NCBI RefSeq assembly: GCF_013409745.1
Contig: NZ_JACCBH010000001.1
Coordinates: 248,001-312,000, forward strand
Direction of reading: 5' to 3'
Length of the DNA stretch: 64,000 nucleotides
Source of the DNA: Microbacterium pseudoresistens
GTDB taxonomy: Bacteria; Actinomycetota; Actinomycetes; Actinomycetales; Microbacteriaceae
Shown in pieces: positions 34,973 through 43,404 of this stretch. Every line of letters begins with the position of its first letter. Positions within the stretch are counted from its first letter, which is position 1. A program made the position numbers and the translations under genes. The notes under the pieces are model-generated. The model saw nothing but the letters and a program-made list of their open reading frames with translations. It made no database searches and was not told where the DNA came from.

Positions 34973-36322
34973 GTAGTGCCCCTTAAGGTGGTGTAGCCCG
35001 CGGTGGCCGGCTCGTCGCTCGCGACGTAAGCGCGGTCACCGTGTGATCCTTCGAGAAGTCTCTTACCTCCACTCGAATGGAGTCATCACGATGACCGCAC
35101 TTCATATTGTCGACCCTGCGAGCGTGCTCGCTGAAGCCCTGACCGACGCGTCGCCGGATCTGATGCGCAGCCTGCTGCAGACCACGATCAATGCGCTGTT
35201 GTCCGCTGACGCGGACGCCGTCGCGGGCGCGGAATGGGGCAAGCCCTCACCCGATCGGCTCGCGCAGCGCAACGGCTACCGGCACCGCGACCTGGACACC
35301 CGGGTGGGGACCATCGACGTCGCGATCCCGAAGCTGCGGGGGGGGGGGGGGGGGGGGGCACCTACTTCCCGGAATGGTTGCTCGAGCGCCGCAAACGAGC
35401 CGAGACCGCGCTGATCACCGTTGTCGCGGACTGCTACCTCGCCGGCGTCTCGACCCGCCGGATGGACAAGCTGGTGAAGACCCTCGGGATCCACTCCCTC
35501 TCGAAGTCGCAGGTCTCCCGGATGGCGGCCGAGCTCGACGAGCACGTCGACCAGTTCCGCCACCGACCGCTCGGCGATGCCGGCCCGTTCACGTTCGTCG
35601 CCGCCGACGCTCTCACGATGAAGGTCCGCGAAGGCGGGCGAGTCATTAACGCCGTGGTGCTGGTCGCGACCGGCGTCAACGCCGACGGACGTCGCGAAGT
35701 GCTCGGGCTTCGTGTGGCAACATCCGAGACCGGGGCGGCGTGGAACACGCTTCTTCGCCGACCTCGTCGCCCGCGGCCTCAGCGGCGTCCGCCTCGTCAC
35801 CAGTGACGCGCACGCCGGTCTGGTGGAGGCGATCGCGGCGAACCTGCCCGGCGCGGTCTGGCAAAGATGCAGAACCCACTACGCAGCCAACCTGATGTCC
35901 GTGACACCGAAGACCATGTGGCCGGCCGTCAAGGCGATGCTGCATTCCGTCTATGACCAGCCCGACGCCGACAGCGTCCACGCGCAATTCGACCGACTCC
36001 TCGACTACGTCGACGACAAACTCCCCGACGCATTCGAGCACCTCGACAATGCACGGGCGGACATCCTCGCGTTCACCGGATTCCCCGAAGGGCTCTGGCA
36101 GCAGATCTGGTCCAACAACCCCAACGAGCGCCTCAACCGCGAGATCCGCCGCCGCACCGACAGCGTCGGGATCTTCCCCAACAGAGACGCCATCATCCGC
36201 CTCGTCGGCGCCGTCCTCGCCGAGCAGACCGACGAATGGGCAGAAGGCCGCCGCTACCTCGGCCTCGACATCCTCGCCAAGAGCAGACTCACCCTCGTCA
36301 CCGACACCGGAACCGAGGAGGT
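34973..36322 (+). mobile_element. IS256-family insertion sequence, degenerate and right-truncated
   Basis: The element holds a mutator-type transposase gene in three frames. Its left end is placed tentatively near 34973, where TAGTGCCCCTTAAGGTGGTG begins about 115 bp before the transposase ATG. No matching right inverted repeat is found: transposase sequence stops after EEV at about 36322 and continues directly into antisense abiEii sequence. Target duplications therefore cannot be identified. The element looks like the product of insertion followed by a deletion that removed its right end and part of the toxin gene. Confidence 0.7.
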
Positions 36323-36356
36323 GAGCGACCCCTTGAGCAGAAAAAGCGGCTGCTGA
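35091..36356 (+). pseudogene. IS256-family transposase, frameshifted twice
   Basis: Three pieces make up one mutator-type transposase. The N-terminal piece (MTALHIVDPASVLAEALTDA to AIPKLR) ends at the 21-G run; the middle piece begins TYFPEWLLERRKRAE and ends near GAAWNT at about 35750; the C-terminal piece starts FFADLVARGLSGVRLVTSDA. All three catalytic acids are still coded: Asp in VAADALTMK, Asp in VTSDAHAGL and Glu in NNPNERLNREIRRR. The natural C-terminus is lost, and the last codons read through into abiEii antisense sequence. The second frameshift is a single extra base before the FFAD codons. It cannot make an active transposase as it stands. Confidence 0.9.
35338..35358 (+). repeat. 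21-nt uninterrupted G run in the transposase gene
   Basis: Twenty-one G residues follow AAGCTGC where IS256-family genes normally encode K-L-R-x-G-(T/S)-Y. The run shifts the frame relative to the downstream YFPEWLL codons. Such a homopolymer is very unusual even in high-GC DNA and may be a sequencing or assembly error or a slippage product. Confidence 0.9.
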
Positions 36357-36535
36357 TTTTGCCCCAACGCTCGCTGGAGCGCAGCGATGACGATCGTCGA
36401 GGCCAGAATCCATCCCGTGCGGGCGACGGTCGTGCCGAGCGTGGCTAATGCCTGATGAACCCATTGGTCCAGTACGCGCGTGCTTGCAGGAGTGCGATCC
36501 TTCTCAGGGAGCGCGGCGAAAGGGTCGTCAGACAT
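36323..36535 (-). pseudogene. AbiEii-type nucleotidyltransferase toxin, N-terminal fragment
   Basis: Only residues 1-71 remain (MSDDPFAALPEKDRTPASTR to FLLKGSL). The last residues are the start of the nucleotidyltransferase core, where LKG precedes the catalytic loop in AbiEii/AbiGii proteins. At about 36322 the sequence changes to antisense IS256, adding some 22 foreign codons before a stop at 36254. The catalytic DxD region and the whole C-terminus are gone, so no toxin activity is expected. Its ATG overlaps the end of the AbiEi-like antitoxin gene by 8 bp, the normal order for AbiE. Confidence 0.75.
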
Positions 36536-37079
36536 ACTTTGCCTCGATCTTCGCTGTCAGGTCGGTCGCCTCAGCGACCGTGATCCGGCCACGTTCTCGA
36601 GCGGTGTCTGTCGCCACTCGAAGCAGATGCACCGGGACGCCGGTGTCGATCCCCTGCTGGATGGCGGTCTTCTCTGTGACGGTGCGGATGCCCTGCCACC
36701 AGGAGAAGTCCGATTCGGCGAGCGGAGCGCGGTGAAGAATGTAGGCGTCTCCGCCGCGCTTGTTGACCCGATGACCTTTCAGGACGGTGACGTGGATTCG
36801 GTCTGGATTGATGTCGCAGAGCTCGTACACCGCCAACGCGGTGTCGTGGCTGAGCGCGGCGCCCGGGGTGTTCGCCCACAGGACAGCCAGCATGTACTCA
36901 TCGCGCTCGGTGGCGGGGAGTTCCGGGAATCGATAGATGCCGTGGCCCACACGATCGAGCTTGTCCCGACGTGCGAGCCGAGCCAGTTCCCCAGGTGCGG
37001 CTCCCAAGTTTCGCGCGTCCCGCTCCGTCACATACCCGTACTGGTCAAGGGCGACATCCCAGAGTTCTTTGCGAAGCAT
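36528..37079 (-). CDS. AbiEi-type antitoxin/transcriptional repressor (type IV TA)
   Basis: A 183-residue protein. The N-terminal winged helix (VALDQYGYVTERDARNLGAA, LARLARRDKLDRVGHGIYRF) is the AbiEi antitoxin_4-type domain. Residues 70-180 (TPGAALSHDTALAVYELCDI, IHVTVLKGHRV, GIRTVTEKTAIQQGIDTG) form the C-terminal domain that in AbiE neutralises the toxin. AbiEi represses its own promoter. GGGGAG lies just before the ATG at 37079. The gene looks intact while its toxin partner is cut, so it is an orphan antitoxin. Confidence 0.8.
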   Translation of the reverse strand: MLRKELWDVALDQYGYVTERDARNLGAAPGELARLARRDKLDRVGHGIYRFPELPATERDEYMLAVLWANTPGAALSHDTALAVYELCDINPDRIHVTVLKGHRVNKRGGDAYILHRAPLAESDFSWWQGIRTVTEKTAIQQGIDTGVPVHLLRVATDTARERGRITVAEATDLTAKIEAKYV

Positions 37080-37388
37080 GACTCCCCAATCACGTGACGC
37101 AAATAGTGTGCCATAAACGGCTTACTTTTCGCTCCTCTCAGTAGGTCCACGTCACGTCGGCTAGTGCGCACTCCCCTACAACATCAGGTTTCTATAGCCA
37201 GAAGATCTCAGAAGTCCCAGTCCTCGTCGGGAAGCACGTAATCTTGCGGTCTCTGCGTCTCCGCAGACCGTCCGTGCCACCTGCGTGCCACCCGTACCAA
37301 GAACGGCTGTTGCGCCCGCCGAAGCGAGCCGTGACGCAGTACAAATTGTACTCGTCCCAGGTGGCATCTGCACGGGTCCGTCGTGGAT
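37080..37388. other. Gene-poor stretch upstream of abiEi with a 15-bp palindrome
   Basis: No convincing gene is seen. AGTACAAATTGTACT (37338-37352) is a perfect odd-length palindrome (7+1+7). GTGCCAC occurs twice close together at about 37273-37290. A minus-strand frame ending near 37208 has a C-terminus PDEDWDF that recalls the class Ib NrdF tail, but its upstream residues do not match NrdF; it may be a gene remnant. The promoter of abiEi must lie in the first 60 bp. Confidence 0.45.
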
Positions 37389-37886
37389 CTATCGCCGTTT
37401 CGGGAGGAAGGGCAGTTGCTGCACGTCGGGATCACCGGCGGCGAGGCCATCGACGGTGACCTCGTATCCGACGAGGTCCTGACTCGGCCACGGCTCCCCG
37501 CTGAGCAGCGAACGCACGGCAGCCAGGCGCTGTTCGAACTCGGCTCGGTTGTCGGCACGGATCTCGAGCGAGTCGGTCTCGTCGGTGGCGCCGATGGGCG
37601 TGATCGTGAAGAGCGACTTCGTGATGCTCGATGCGTCCGTCCCGCTACCGATCAGGTCATGTTGGAGGCCGTGTTCTGCCAACGCCGTAGCGACACGGTG
37701 ACGCACCCGCTGTTCGGCGGCGCCTTCGTCCGCTGCCTCGTCGATGGTCATGGTCTCGAACAGTACGAGAGTGCTCCGGCGCCCGCCGCCGATCGGACGC
37801 GCCTCGTATTCGAGTCCGCTCGCAACGCGGAGCGCCTCATCCACGTCGTCGAGCGCGACCCGCACGGTGAGAAAGACCGTCGCCAT
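37389..37886 (-). CDS. Hypothetical protein
   Basis: A 165-residue soluble protein starting MATVFLTVRVALDDVDEALR and ending VQQLPFLPKRR. The first 60 residues have alternating strands and a helix, suggesting a small alpha/beta domain. I recognise no family. Codon use is normal for high-GC DNA, with G/C at third positions, supporting a real gene. It lies 33 bp after the ParE-like toxin gene in the same direction and could be cotranscribed with the toxin-antitoxin pair. Confidence 0.6.
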   Translation of the reverse strand: MATVFLTVRVALDDVDEALRVASGLEYEARPIGGGRRSTLVLFETMTIDEAADEGAAEQRVRHRVATALAEHGLQHDLIGSGTDASSITKSLFTITPIGATDETDSLEIRADNRAEFEQRLAAVRSLLSGEPWPSQDLVGYEVTVDGLAAGDPDVQQLPFLPKRR

Positions 37887-37919
37887 GCTTTCAGGATAGT
37901 TGCGGTCGCCGTGACGGCG

Positions 37920-38231
37920 TCAGTCTCTTCCGCTCCAGTACAGCGGCATGCGCCGTTCATGAGCGATCGCGACGATCTTTACGGCTTCGTCGGTGAGGTA
38001 GTAGACGAGGCGATAGTGCGAGTGAGGAACCTTGGCGTGGCGGAAGACACGTCCGGCCGGGGCGTCCGGGATGGTCTCGGCCGACTCCGGCCATTCGAGG
38101 AGACGGTCGATGACCCGGTTGACGTCGGTGCGGAACCTCGCGCCGCGGAGCTGGCCGCCCTGGTCGTACCACTGGATCGCGTCGTCCAGTTCGCGCACGG
38201 CATCGGGGTGGAACCCGACGCGGAGCGTCAA
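37920..38231 (-). CDS. ParE/RelE-type toxin
   Basis: A 103-residue protein with the RelE/ParE fold pattern: VGFHPDAVRELDDAIQWYDQ forms the first strand and helices, ARFRTDVNRVIDRLLEWPES follows, and RVFRHAKVPHSHYRLVYYLT with VKIVAIAHERRMPLYWSGRD forms the C-terminal strands. ParE-type members poison DNA gyrase; RelE-type members cut mRNA on the ribosome. The missing RelE catalytic set points to ParE. The start overlaps the antitoxin stop (ATGA). Confidence 0.85.
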   Translation of the reverse strand: MTLRVGFHPDAVRELDDAIQWYDQGGQLRGARFRTDVNRVIDRLLEWPESAETIPDAPAGRVFRHAKVPHSHYRLVYYLTDEAVKIVAIAHERRMPLYWSGRD

Positions 38232-38461
38232 GCGTTTCTCTCGACGGCGCGGGCGTCGAGGTAGGCGTTCGCTTCCTCACGGGACAGCATTGCGACCGTA
38301 CCGTTTTCCAGCTCATCAGCCCTACGTGAAGCGACGGTCGCCCAGGCTTCGTCGATGACGGCCTGGTCGGGGGCGTCGGCATCGTAGAGCACGTCGGCGA
38401 CCCGCGAGCGCTCCTCGGGCGTGAGCGCCATCGCGGCTTGGATCACCTCAGCCACCGTCAT
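38228..38461 (-). CDS. Antitoxin of the addiction-module (Unstab_antitox) family
   Basis: A 77-residue acidic protein. MTVAEVIQAAMALTPEERSR and VADVLYDADAPDQAVIDEAW match the 'putative addiction module component' antitoxins that pair with ParE-like toxins. A helical C-terminus (EEANAYLDARAVERN) would bind the toxin. It precedes the toxin gene and overlaps it by 4 nt, the usual antitoxin-first order. Confidence 0.8.
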   Translation of the reverse strand: MTVAEVIQAAMALTPEERSRVADVLYDADAPDQAVIDEAWATVASRRADELENGTVAMLSREEANAYLDARAVERNA

Positions 38462-38604
38462 GCCCTGATTCTACCGTGTAGCCGTTCGGATCAGCGAGGT
38501 TGCCCCGGTCATGAGGGTGAGAGGAGTCGTCGGTGCCGCTTGGGGTGGTCGTCTCGTACCTGCGTTGAGCAAGTGAGCGGATTGATTGGATGCGAGGAGT
38601 GGCC

Positions 38605-39375
38605 ATGGCTTTGGAGTTGGATCGCAAGGCATCGACGGTGGCCGGCGGCATGTTGCTGTGGGTCGAGAAGACAGGCGCGGCACCCGATGAGGCAGGCGGG
38701 AGCCGGATGCAGTTCTCTTACGAGGTGCGTGCCGGTGAGCACGTCTACCGAGGTACGGATCTGTATGCGGGTGTTGGGGTGGATGTCCCGGCGTCGCGGA
38801 TGGTCGGGGTGCTGGCGGGGTTTCTCTCTGATGCGGGTGAGAGATACCGGTCGGGAATGTGCCCACCGGATGACGCCTACCCGGAGTGGGTGTACGAGCA
38901 GGCGTACCTCAACGAGGACGAGCTGGCGATGGCGTCGTTCGAGCTGGAGGAACCGGAGGTGTTCACCGGGCGATCCGGTGAGGAGGAAGGGCCGTGGGCG
39001 TCGGTGGTGTTCTTGCAGGGCGAAGATGCGGACGCCGCGCTCTCGATCCTGGAGGAGCGAGGTCCGGTGTCGACGATCGCGCATCTGGCGCAGTGGGATT
39101 TCGGAGACGAGACCGTGCAGGCAGCCGCCGCGAACGGTTACGTCTACGAGACGCCGCCTGCCGGGACGTGGGACAGGGAATTCCTCAGCGGCCCGTATCA
39201 CCTGTCCTGGAATCACTCGCTGGGCCACGTGAGCCTGATCCGCAGCATCGCCGGCGCGGCCGAGGCGACGGCACCGTCGGAACGCGCAAGGCGACTCGGG
39301 TCGGCGTCCCCGACGATGGCTGCCGGGGTCGGCAGCCCCCGTATCGATGCCCGCACGGAGTCGCTGAGCAGGTGA
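38605..39375 (+). CDS. Hypothetical protein next to the relaxase
   Basis: A 256-residue protein starting MALELDRKASTVAGGMLLWV; GAGGAG lies 6 nt before this ATG (38605), so an upstream in-frame ATG at 38590 is less likely. It is acidic, without signal peptide or membrane segments. A C-terminal region of about 45 residues is low in structure. No motif is recognised. It is convergent with the relaxase gene and divergent from the toxin-antitoxin pair, so it has its own promoter. It is possibly a regulator or accessory protein of the element. Confidence 0.65.
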   Translation: MALELDRKASTVAGGMLLWVEKTGAAPDEAGGSRMQFSYEVRAGEHVYRGTDLYAGVGVDVPASRMVGVLAGFLSDAGERYRSGMCPPDDAYPEWVYEQAYLNEDELAMASFELEEPEVFTGRSGEEEGPWASVVFLQGEDADAALSILEERGPVSTIAHLAQWDFGDETVQAAAANGYVYETPPAGTWDREFLSGPYHLSWNHSLGHVSLIRSIAGAAEATAPSERARRLGSASPTMAAGVGSPRIDARTESLSR

Positions 39376-39461
39376 CCGCGTGCGCATAGGCACGCGCTGA
39401 GAGGGGAAGGGAGGAACGCCGGGGCGTCGCAGAATTGCGGCGCCCTTTCGGCGTGTCACGG

Positions 39462-39587
39462 TCAATGCATGGCACGCAAAATGGTGTTCAGCTCGTTGAT
39501 GACCTTGATGGCGCCGGGCTCGATGCGACCGGTGAGAGCGTCACGTTCGGGATGCCACATGCGACGCCGTGTCCTGACCAGGAGCAC
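39462..39587 (-). CDS. Possible small protein directly after the relaxase
   Basis: A 41-codon frame starts at a GTG abutting the relaxase stop; an internal ATG at 39560 gives 32 residues. The latter reads MWHPERDALTGRIEPGAIKV and ends ELNTILRAMH. Codons are GC-rich in third position and the relaxase frame ends immediately before, so translational coupling is plausible. The product would be a helical peptide with no known family. Confidence 0.4.
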   Translation of the reverse strand: MLLVRTRRRMWHPERDALTGRIEPGAIKVINELNTILRAMH

Positions 39588-42500
39588 TCACCGTCCGATA
39601 CCCTCTCGTGTGACCTCGGGAGTGGCTGGAGGCGCACCAGGCTGGCGGAGGCTGCTGAGGAAGCCGTCGATGCGTTCGTGATCGAGACGCGGCTGCGTGG
39701 CATCCGGTTTCGCCCCGAGCGGGGTGCTGTCGCTGATGCCGTAGCGGTCCCGGTAGGCGACGACCATTCGCAACACCATCCCCCATGAATCTCTCGCTGC
39801 TGAACCGGGACTTGGCCTGGCGCCAAGGGCCTTAAGCCAAGGAGGCTTCTCCGTGAGGGCGTCGTCCGCGAGGGCATGGGCGCGCTGTTCGATGAGTGAC
39901 CGAAGTTCGGTCAGCGCGCGGGTCATGTCCTCTGGCATGCTGCCGGTTGCTTCGGGGATGAACCCGGCGATGAATCGGCGCCGGGTGCCGCGGCTGCGCC
40001 CAGGGCTGGTGCGCGTGATGAGTTGCTGCACGCGGTGGCGTAGCAGGCTCGCCGGATCGTCGGCATCGGTGAGCGGCCCGGCCTTCAGGGCGCGGTCGAT
40101 CAGCCGGTCCGGGCGGTGCCCGACGGCTTCCGCGCGGCGCAGGGTCGCGACGATGGAACCGAATGTGTCCGATTCGATGACCTCGTCGAGGAGGCCCTGG
40201 GCAAGGCCCGCTTGAGCAAGGAGTTCGGTGATGTGCTCGGTCTGGGCTTCCTGCGCGATGGTCTCGTACTGATCGGCGAGGTGCGCGATCGAGGACCAGG
40301 CTTGCTGCTCAGCCTCGATGGTCTCGTGCGCGGACTTCTCCGCCCCCTCGTGCTGCAGGACCCCGTACAGGATCGATCGGGCGGTGGGTTCGGTGGCAGA
40401 GAGCTGGTGTTCTTCGAGATGAGCTTGGTCGGTGGCGACGTACGCGGTGTTGGAGGCCCGGCCGCGGGTCATCGCGACGTAGAAGTTCTCCCGCGTCATC
40501 GAAGACGAGTGCACGATCGCGTGCGCGGTGTCCACAGTCGCGCCCTGGGCGCGGTGCGCGGTGACCGCGTATCCAAGGTCCACGTTCTCGGCTGCATACG
40601 CGGCTGGCAGGATGACGGTTGTGGCATGCCGGGCGTCCGCACGTGCGATCGTGAGGGAACCGTCGTCGTGGTGTTCTGTGACGCACCACCGGTCCCCGTT
40701 CTTCACCCACGACCCGCCGCCTGTGGTGAGGCGGCGGTCGTTCTTCCTGGTGATGATGATGTCTCCCGCACCGGCGCGGGTCCCGTCTCGCAGTCGGACA
40801 CCGTCGGGTGAGACGTGGCCGTCGAGGATCCGGTCGTCGCGAGCGCGGCTGTTCAGCTCGGTGACGGTCTCGTTGGTCTCCGCGATCAGGAGGCTGCTCT
40901 TGCCGTCGGCGATGTCCGTGTACCAGGACCGGTAGGCGGCGTCGAGGATATCTTCATAGTCGCCGCCGACGATCCGGCCCTGATCGTCGTAGGTATCGAT
41001 CACCTCGGCCCGGCCAAGGCGGAGCTGCAGGGATGCAGTCTTCTCCCACTCGGCATGGAACCGGCGCACGTCCGCCAGCTCGGGCGCATCGCCACGGTCG
41101 CGGACCAGCAACCCGAACGCCCCGCCCGCATCGACCGCGGTCAGCTGCGCCCAGTCCCCGACGAGAACAACCTTCGCGCCGGCCTCGGCGGCGTGGGTGG
41201 CGATGCGTTCCAGGGCGAGGGTGCCGGCGAGGGACGACTCGTCGATGATGACGAGTTCCCCGGCCTGTAGGTTCCACCGGCCGTGGTCGTGTTCATGAAG
41301 CCACTTCGCGGTGTTGTCCGTCTCGATGCTCAGGTCCTCCGCAAGCACTTCTGCGGCGGCAGCGGAGGGGGCAAGCCCGATGACGGTGCCGGTTCCGTGG
41401 TTCTTCTCCCACGCGCGGCGCAACGCCCCGAGGGTCGTGGTCTTGCCGGTGCCCGCAGGTCCCACAAGCACATCGATACTCCGCCCGGAGACAGCGATCT
41501 TCTCCACCGCAGCCTGCTGCTCCACCGACAGCCTGATGCCTCGTTCGTCACGCCGAGCGACGACCGCGCTGACGGTGCGCAGCGGCACGACGGGGGCGGC
41601 CGCGGCCTGTGAGAGAGCGAGGAGGGTATCTTCGGCTTCCAGGATGCGGGTCGAGGAGAAGATCGTGTGATGCTTCGGGCGGAACATGCTCGACCCGTCT
41701 GGACGGGTGAACTCCACTGGCGGGGCGACGAGCTCAGGCGGCGTCAGCCGCAGCGACGCGGTCTCGGCGGCATCAACGACCATGCCGATGATCGCTTCAC
41801 GGTCGGTGGTGGACGCGAAGCGCAGCCCCATAGTCTGCCGGGAGGCTTCCGCGTAGAGATTCCACCGCCGCCAGGTCGACCGCTTCACCCCGACCTGCGC
41901 GACGACGACCTCACCGATCGCTGTGACCTGGTCCAACGGAAGATCATCCGCGCGCAGGGTGCCCCAGGCAGCGCCGGATTCGAGAAGATGCGTCGCCCAC
42001 GTGGCGCACTCCTCGCCCAGTACCTGGGTCGCCCGGCCACGCCACTCCTCCGTCAGGTCAGCGAGAGAGCGGATTTCTTTCGCAGGGCGGGTGGCAAGCG
42101 TCGCCTGCTGCCGCAGCCGGATGATCGTCGTCTCCGACGGGTACTTCCCGTAACGTGACACGTACCTCTCGATGAGCCGGTTCTTCTCCGTATCGATCGC
42201 CGCCGACCGGGACGAGAACTCATCGATCAACGCATCATCCACCCCGGTGATCTCCCACGAGGGATTCCGGTCGCGGCCGCGATCGCGAGCCTCCCACCCC
42301 ACGCCGAGGACACGGGTGAGGTGATCGGCGAGCACCGCGTTGTAGTGCTCAGACAACGCGACAACGGCCGCGTGCATCGGCCGGCCATCCAGCGTCCGCC
42401 ATTTCCCGTCCGCCGCCTGCACCCGGTTCGCGATCACAACATGCGTGTGCAACTGAGGGTCACCCGCACGGGAATCGAAGTGATCGAACGCGGTCGCCAC

Positions 42501-43097
42501 CACGCCCCGCACATCGACCTGCGCGACACCGTTCGTGCCCATCCTGCTCGCCGCGACATCACGATCGATCAGATCGATGACGTCCCGGATCGCCGCGTGA
42601 TGCGCCTGCCCGATTAGCGCTTGCGTACCGCCGTCAGCAACAGCCCAGAGCACCGAGACCGACTTCGGGACAGAGAACGTGTAGTCGTACCCCGCGACCG
42701 TGCGCGGGCGCTTGCGCTCCTTCTCCTCACGGACGATGTTCGCCACCGCCGCTTCCCGTTGCTCCGCGTTCAGGTCATCGGACAATCTGCCCGTGCGGAT
42801 CTTCACACGCTCCCGCAATGGCTTGAACGCGAAGTACGCCCGCCCGAGCTGCTCACCCGTCGTCGGATGCTCACCCCGACCCAGCAGGTGACGAAGCTGA
42901 TCCTCCGTCACCACCTCACCGTCCGCGACGGCCGCATCCTCGAGACCAGTCAAGCCAGTGCCGAGCCAGAATCCTGGGGGCGTCCCCGCTTCCGCGTAAT
43001 AGCGGGTCAGTGACGTGGTGAGATCCCGCCCGGTATCACCGGCCGCGATGCTCTTGAGGAGATACCGATACCCCTCCCCAGCACTAAGCACACGCAT
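39588..43097 (-). CDS. MobF-family conjugative relaxase with RecD-type helicase (TraA/TrwC-like)
   Basis: A 1169-residue protein. Residues 1-300 form the TrwC relaxase: MRVLSAGEGYRYLLKSIAAG at the N-terminus, YDYTFSVPKSVSVLWAV, and the metal-binding histidines in FDHFDSRAGDPQLHTHVVI. The central helicase has Walker A GPAGTGKTTT, Walker B VIIDESSLAG, and AYAVTAHRAQGATVD near the end. The protein nicks plasmid DNA at oriT, stays covalently bound and unwinds the strand for transfer. The ATG at 43097 gives the conserved MRVLSAG start; a GTG four codons upstream is the alternative. It marks the surrounding region as a conjugative or mobilisable element. No type IV secretion genes are seen in the window. 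Confidence 0.93.
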   Translation of the reverse strand: MRVLSAGEGYRYLLKSIAAGDTGRDLTTSLTRYYAEAGTPPGFWLGTGLTGLEDAAVADGEVVTEDQLRHLLGRGEHPTTGEQLGRAYFAFKPLRERVKIRTGRLSDDLNAEQREAAVANIVREEKERKRPRTVAGYDYTFSVPKSVSVLWAVADGGTQALIGQAHHAAIRDVIDLIDRDVAASRMGTNGVAQVDVRGVVATAFDHFDSRAGDPQLHTHVVIANRVQAADGKWRTLDGRPMHAAVVALSEHYNAVLADHLTRVLGVGWEARDRGRDRNPSWEITGVDDALIDEFSSRSAAIDTEKNRLIERYVSRYGKYPSETTIIRLRQQATLATRPAKEIRSLADLTEEWRGRATQVLGEECATWATHLLESGAAWGTLRADDLPLDQVTAIGEVVVAQVGVKRSTWRRWNLYAEASRQTMGLRFASTTDREAIIGMVVDAAETASLRLTPPELVAPPVEFTRPDGSSMFRPKHHTIFSSTRILEAEDTLLALSQAAAAPVVPLRTVSAVVARRDERGIRLSVEQQAAVEKIAVSGRSIDVLVGPAGTGKTTTLGALRRAWEKNHGTGTVIGLAPSAAAAEVLAEDLSIETDNTAKWLHEHDHGRWNLQAGELVIIDESSLAGTLALERIATHAAEAGAKVVLVGDWAQLTAVDAGGAFGLLVRDRGDAPELADVRRFHAEWEKTASLQLRLGRAEVIDTYDDQGRIVGGDYEDILDAAYRSWYTDIADGKSSLLIAETNETVTELNSRARDDRILDGHVSPDGVRLRDGTRAGAGDIIITRKNDRRLTTGGGSWVKNGDRWCVTEHHDDGSLTIARADARHATTVILPAAYAAENVDLGYAVTAHRAQGATVDTAHAIVHSSSMTRENFYVAMTRGRASNTAYVATDQAHLEEHQLSATEPTARSILYGVLQHEGAEKSAHETIEAEQQAWSSIAHLADQYETIAQEAQTEHITELLAQAGLAQGLLDEVIESDTFGSIVATLRRAEAVGHRPDRLIDRALKAGPLTDADDPASLLRHRVQQLITRTSPGRSRGTRRRFIAGFIPEATGSMPEDMTRALTELRSLIEQRAHALADDALTEKPPWLKALGARPSPGSAARDSWGMVLRMVVAYRDRYGISDSTPLGAKPDATQPRLDHERIDGFLSSLRQPGAPPATPEVTREGIGR

Positions 43098-43404
43098 CGA
43101 CACCGTCACACGGAACAGGTGCGTGATCAGATCCCGTTCTCGCGCTCCCTACGGCGTCGTAGCATGCGGTACTGGACAGTTCGTTTTTCGACACCAGCTA
43201 CGTTCACGGGATGCTCGTGGTCCGGTTGAAAAGCGAAAGCGGCTGCGCCAAGTGGAGGGCGGCGGTCATCATCAAACCCCCAGCAGACGACGGGGGCTTC
43301 CAAGTGGCATTCGCGAGGCTCCGGCGAGCGCAGAGTATCGGCGGTGCACCGAATAAACATTGGCGTCGACAGCAGACGCCTCGGCCCTCTCCTACGCGTA
43401 GCCT
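43098..43404. other. Intergenic region between relaxase and ABC-ATPase genes
   Basis: No gene is supported in these 307 bp. It must hold the minus-strand promoter of the relaxase gene in its first part and, in its last part, the end of the three-gene operon. I see no strong inverted repeat typical of a nick site here. Confidence 0.5.

Noticed and set aside
37208-37380. Minus-strand frame ending PDEDWDF as an nrdF fragment
   Set aside because: Only the last few residues resemble NrdF; preceding residues do not match, so a gene call is not justified.
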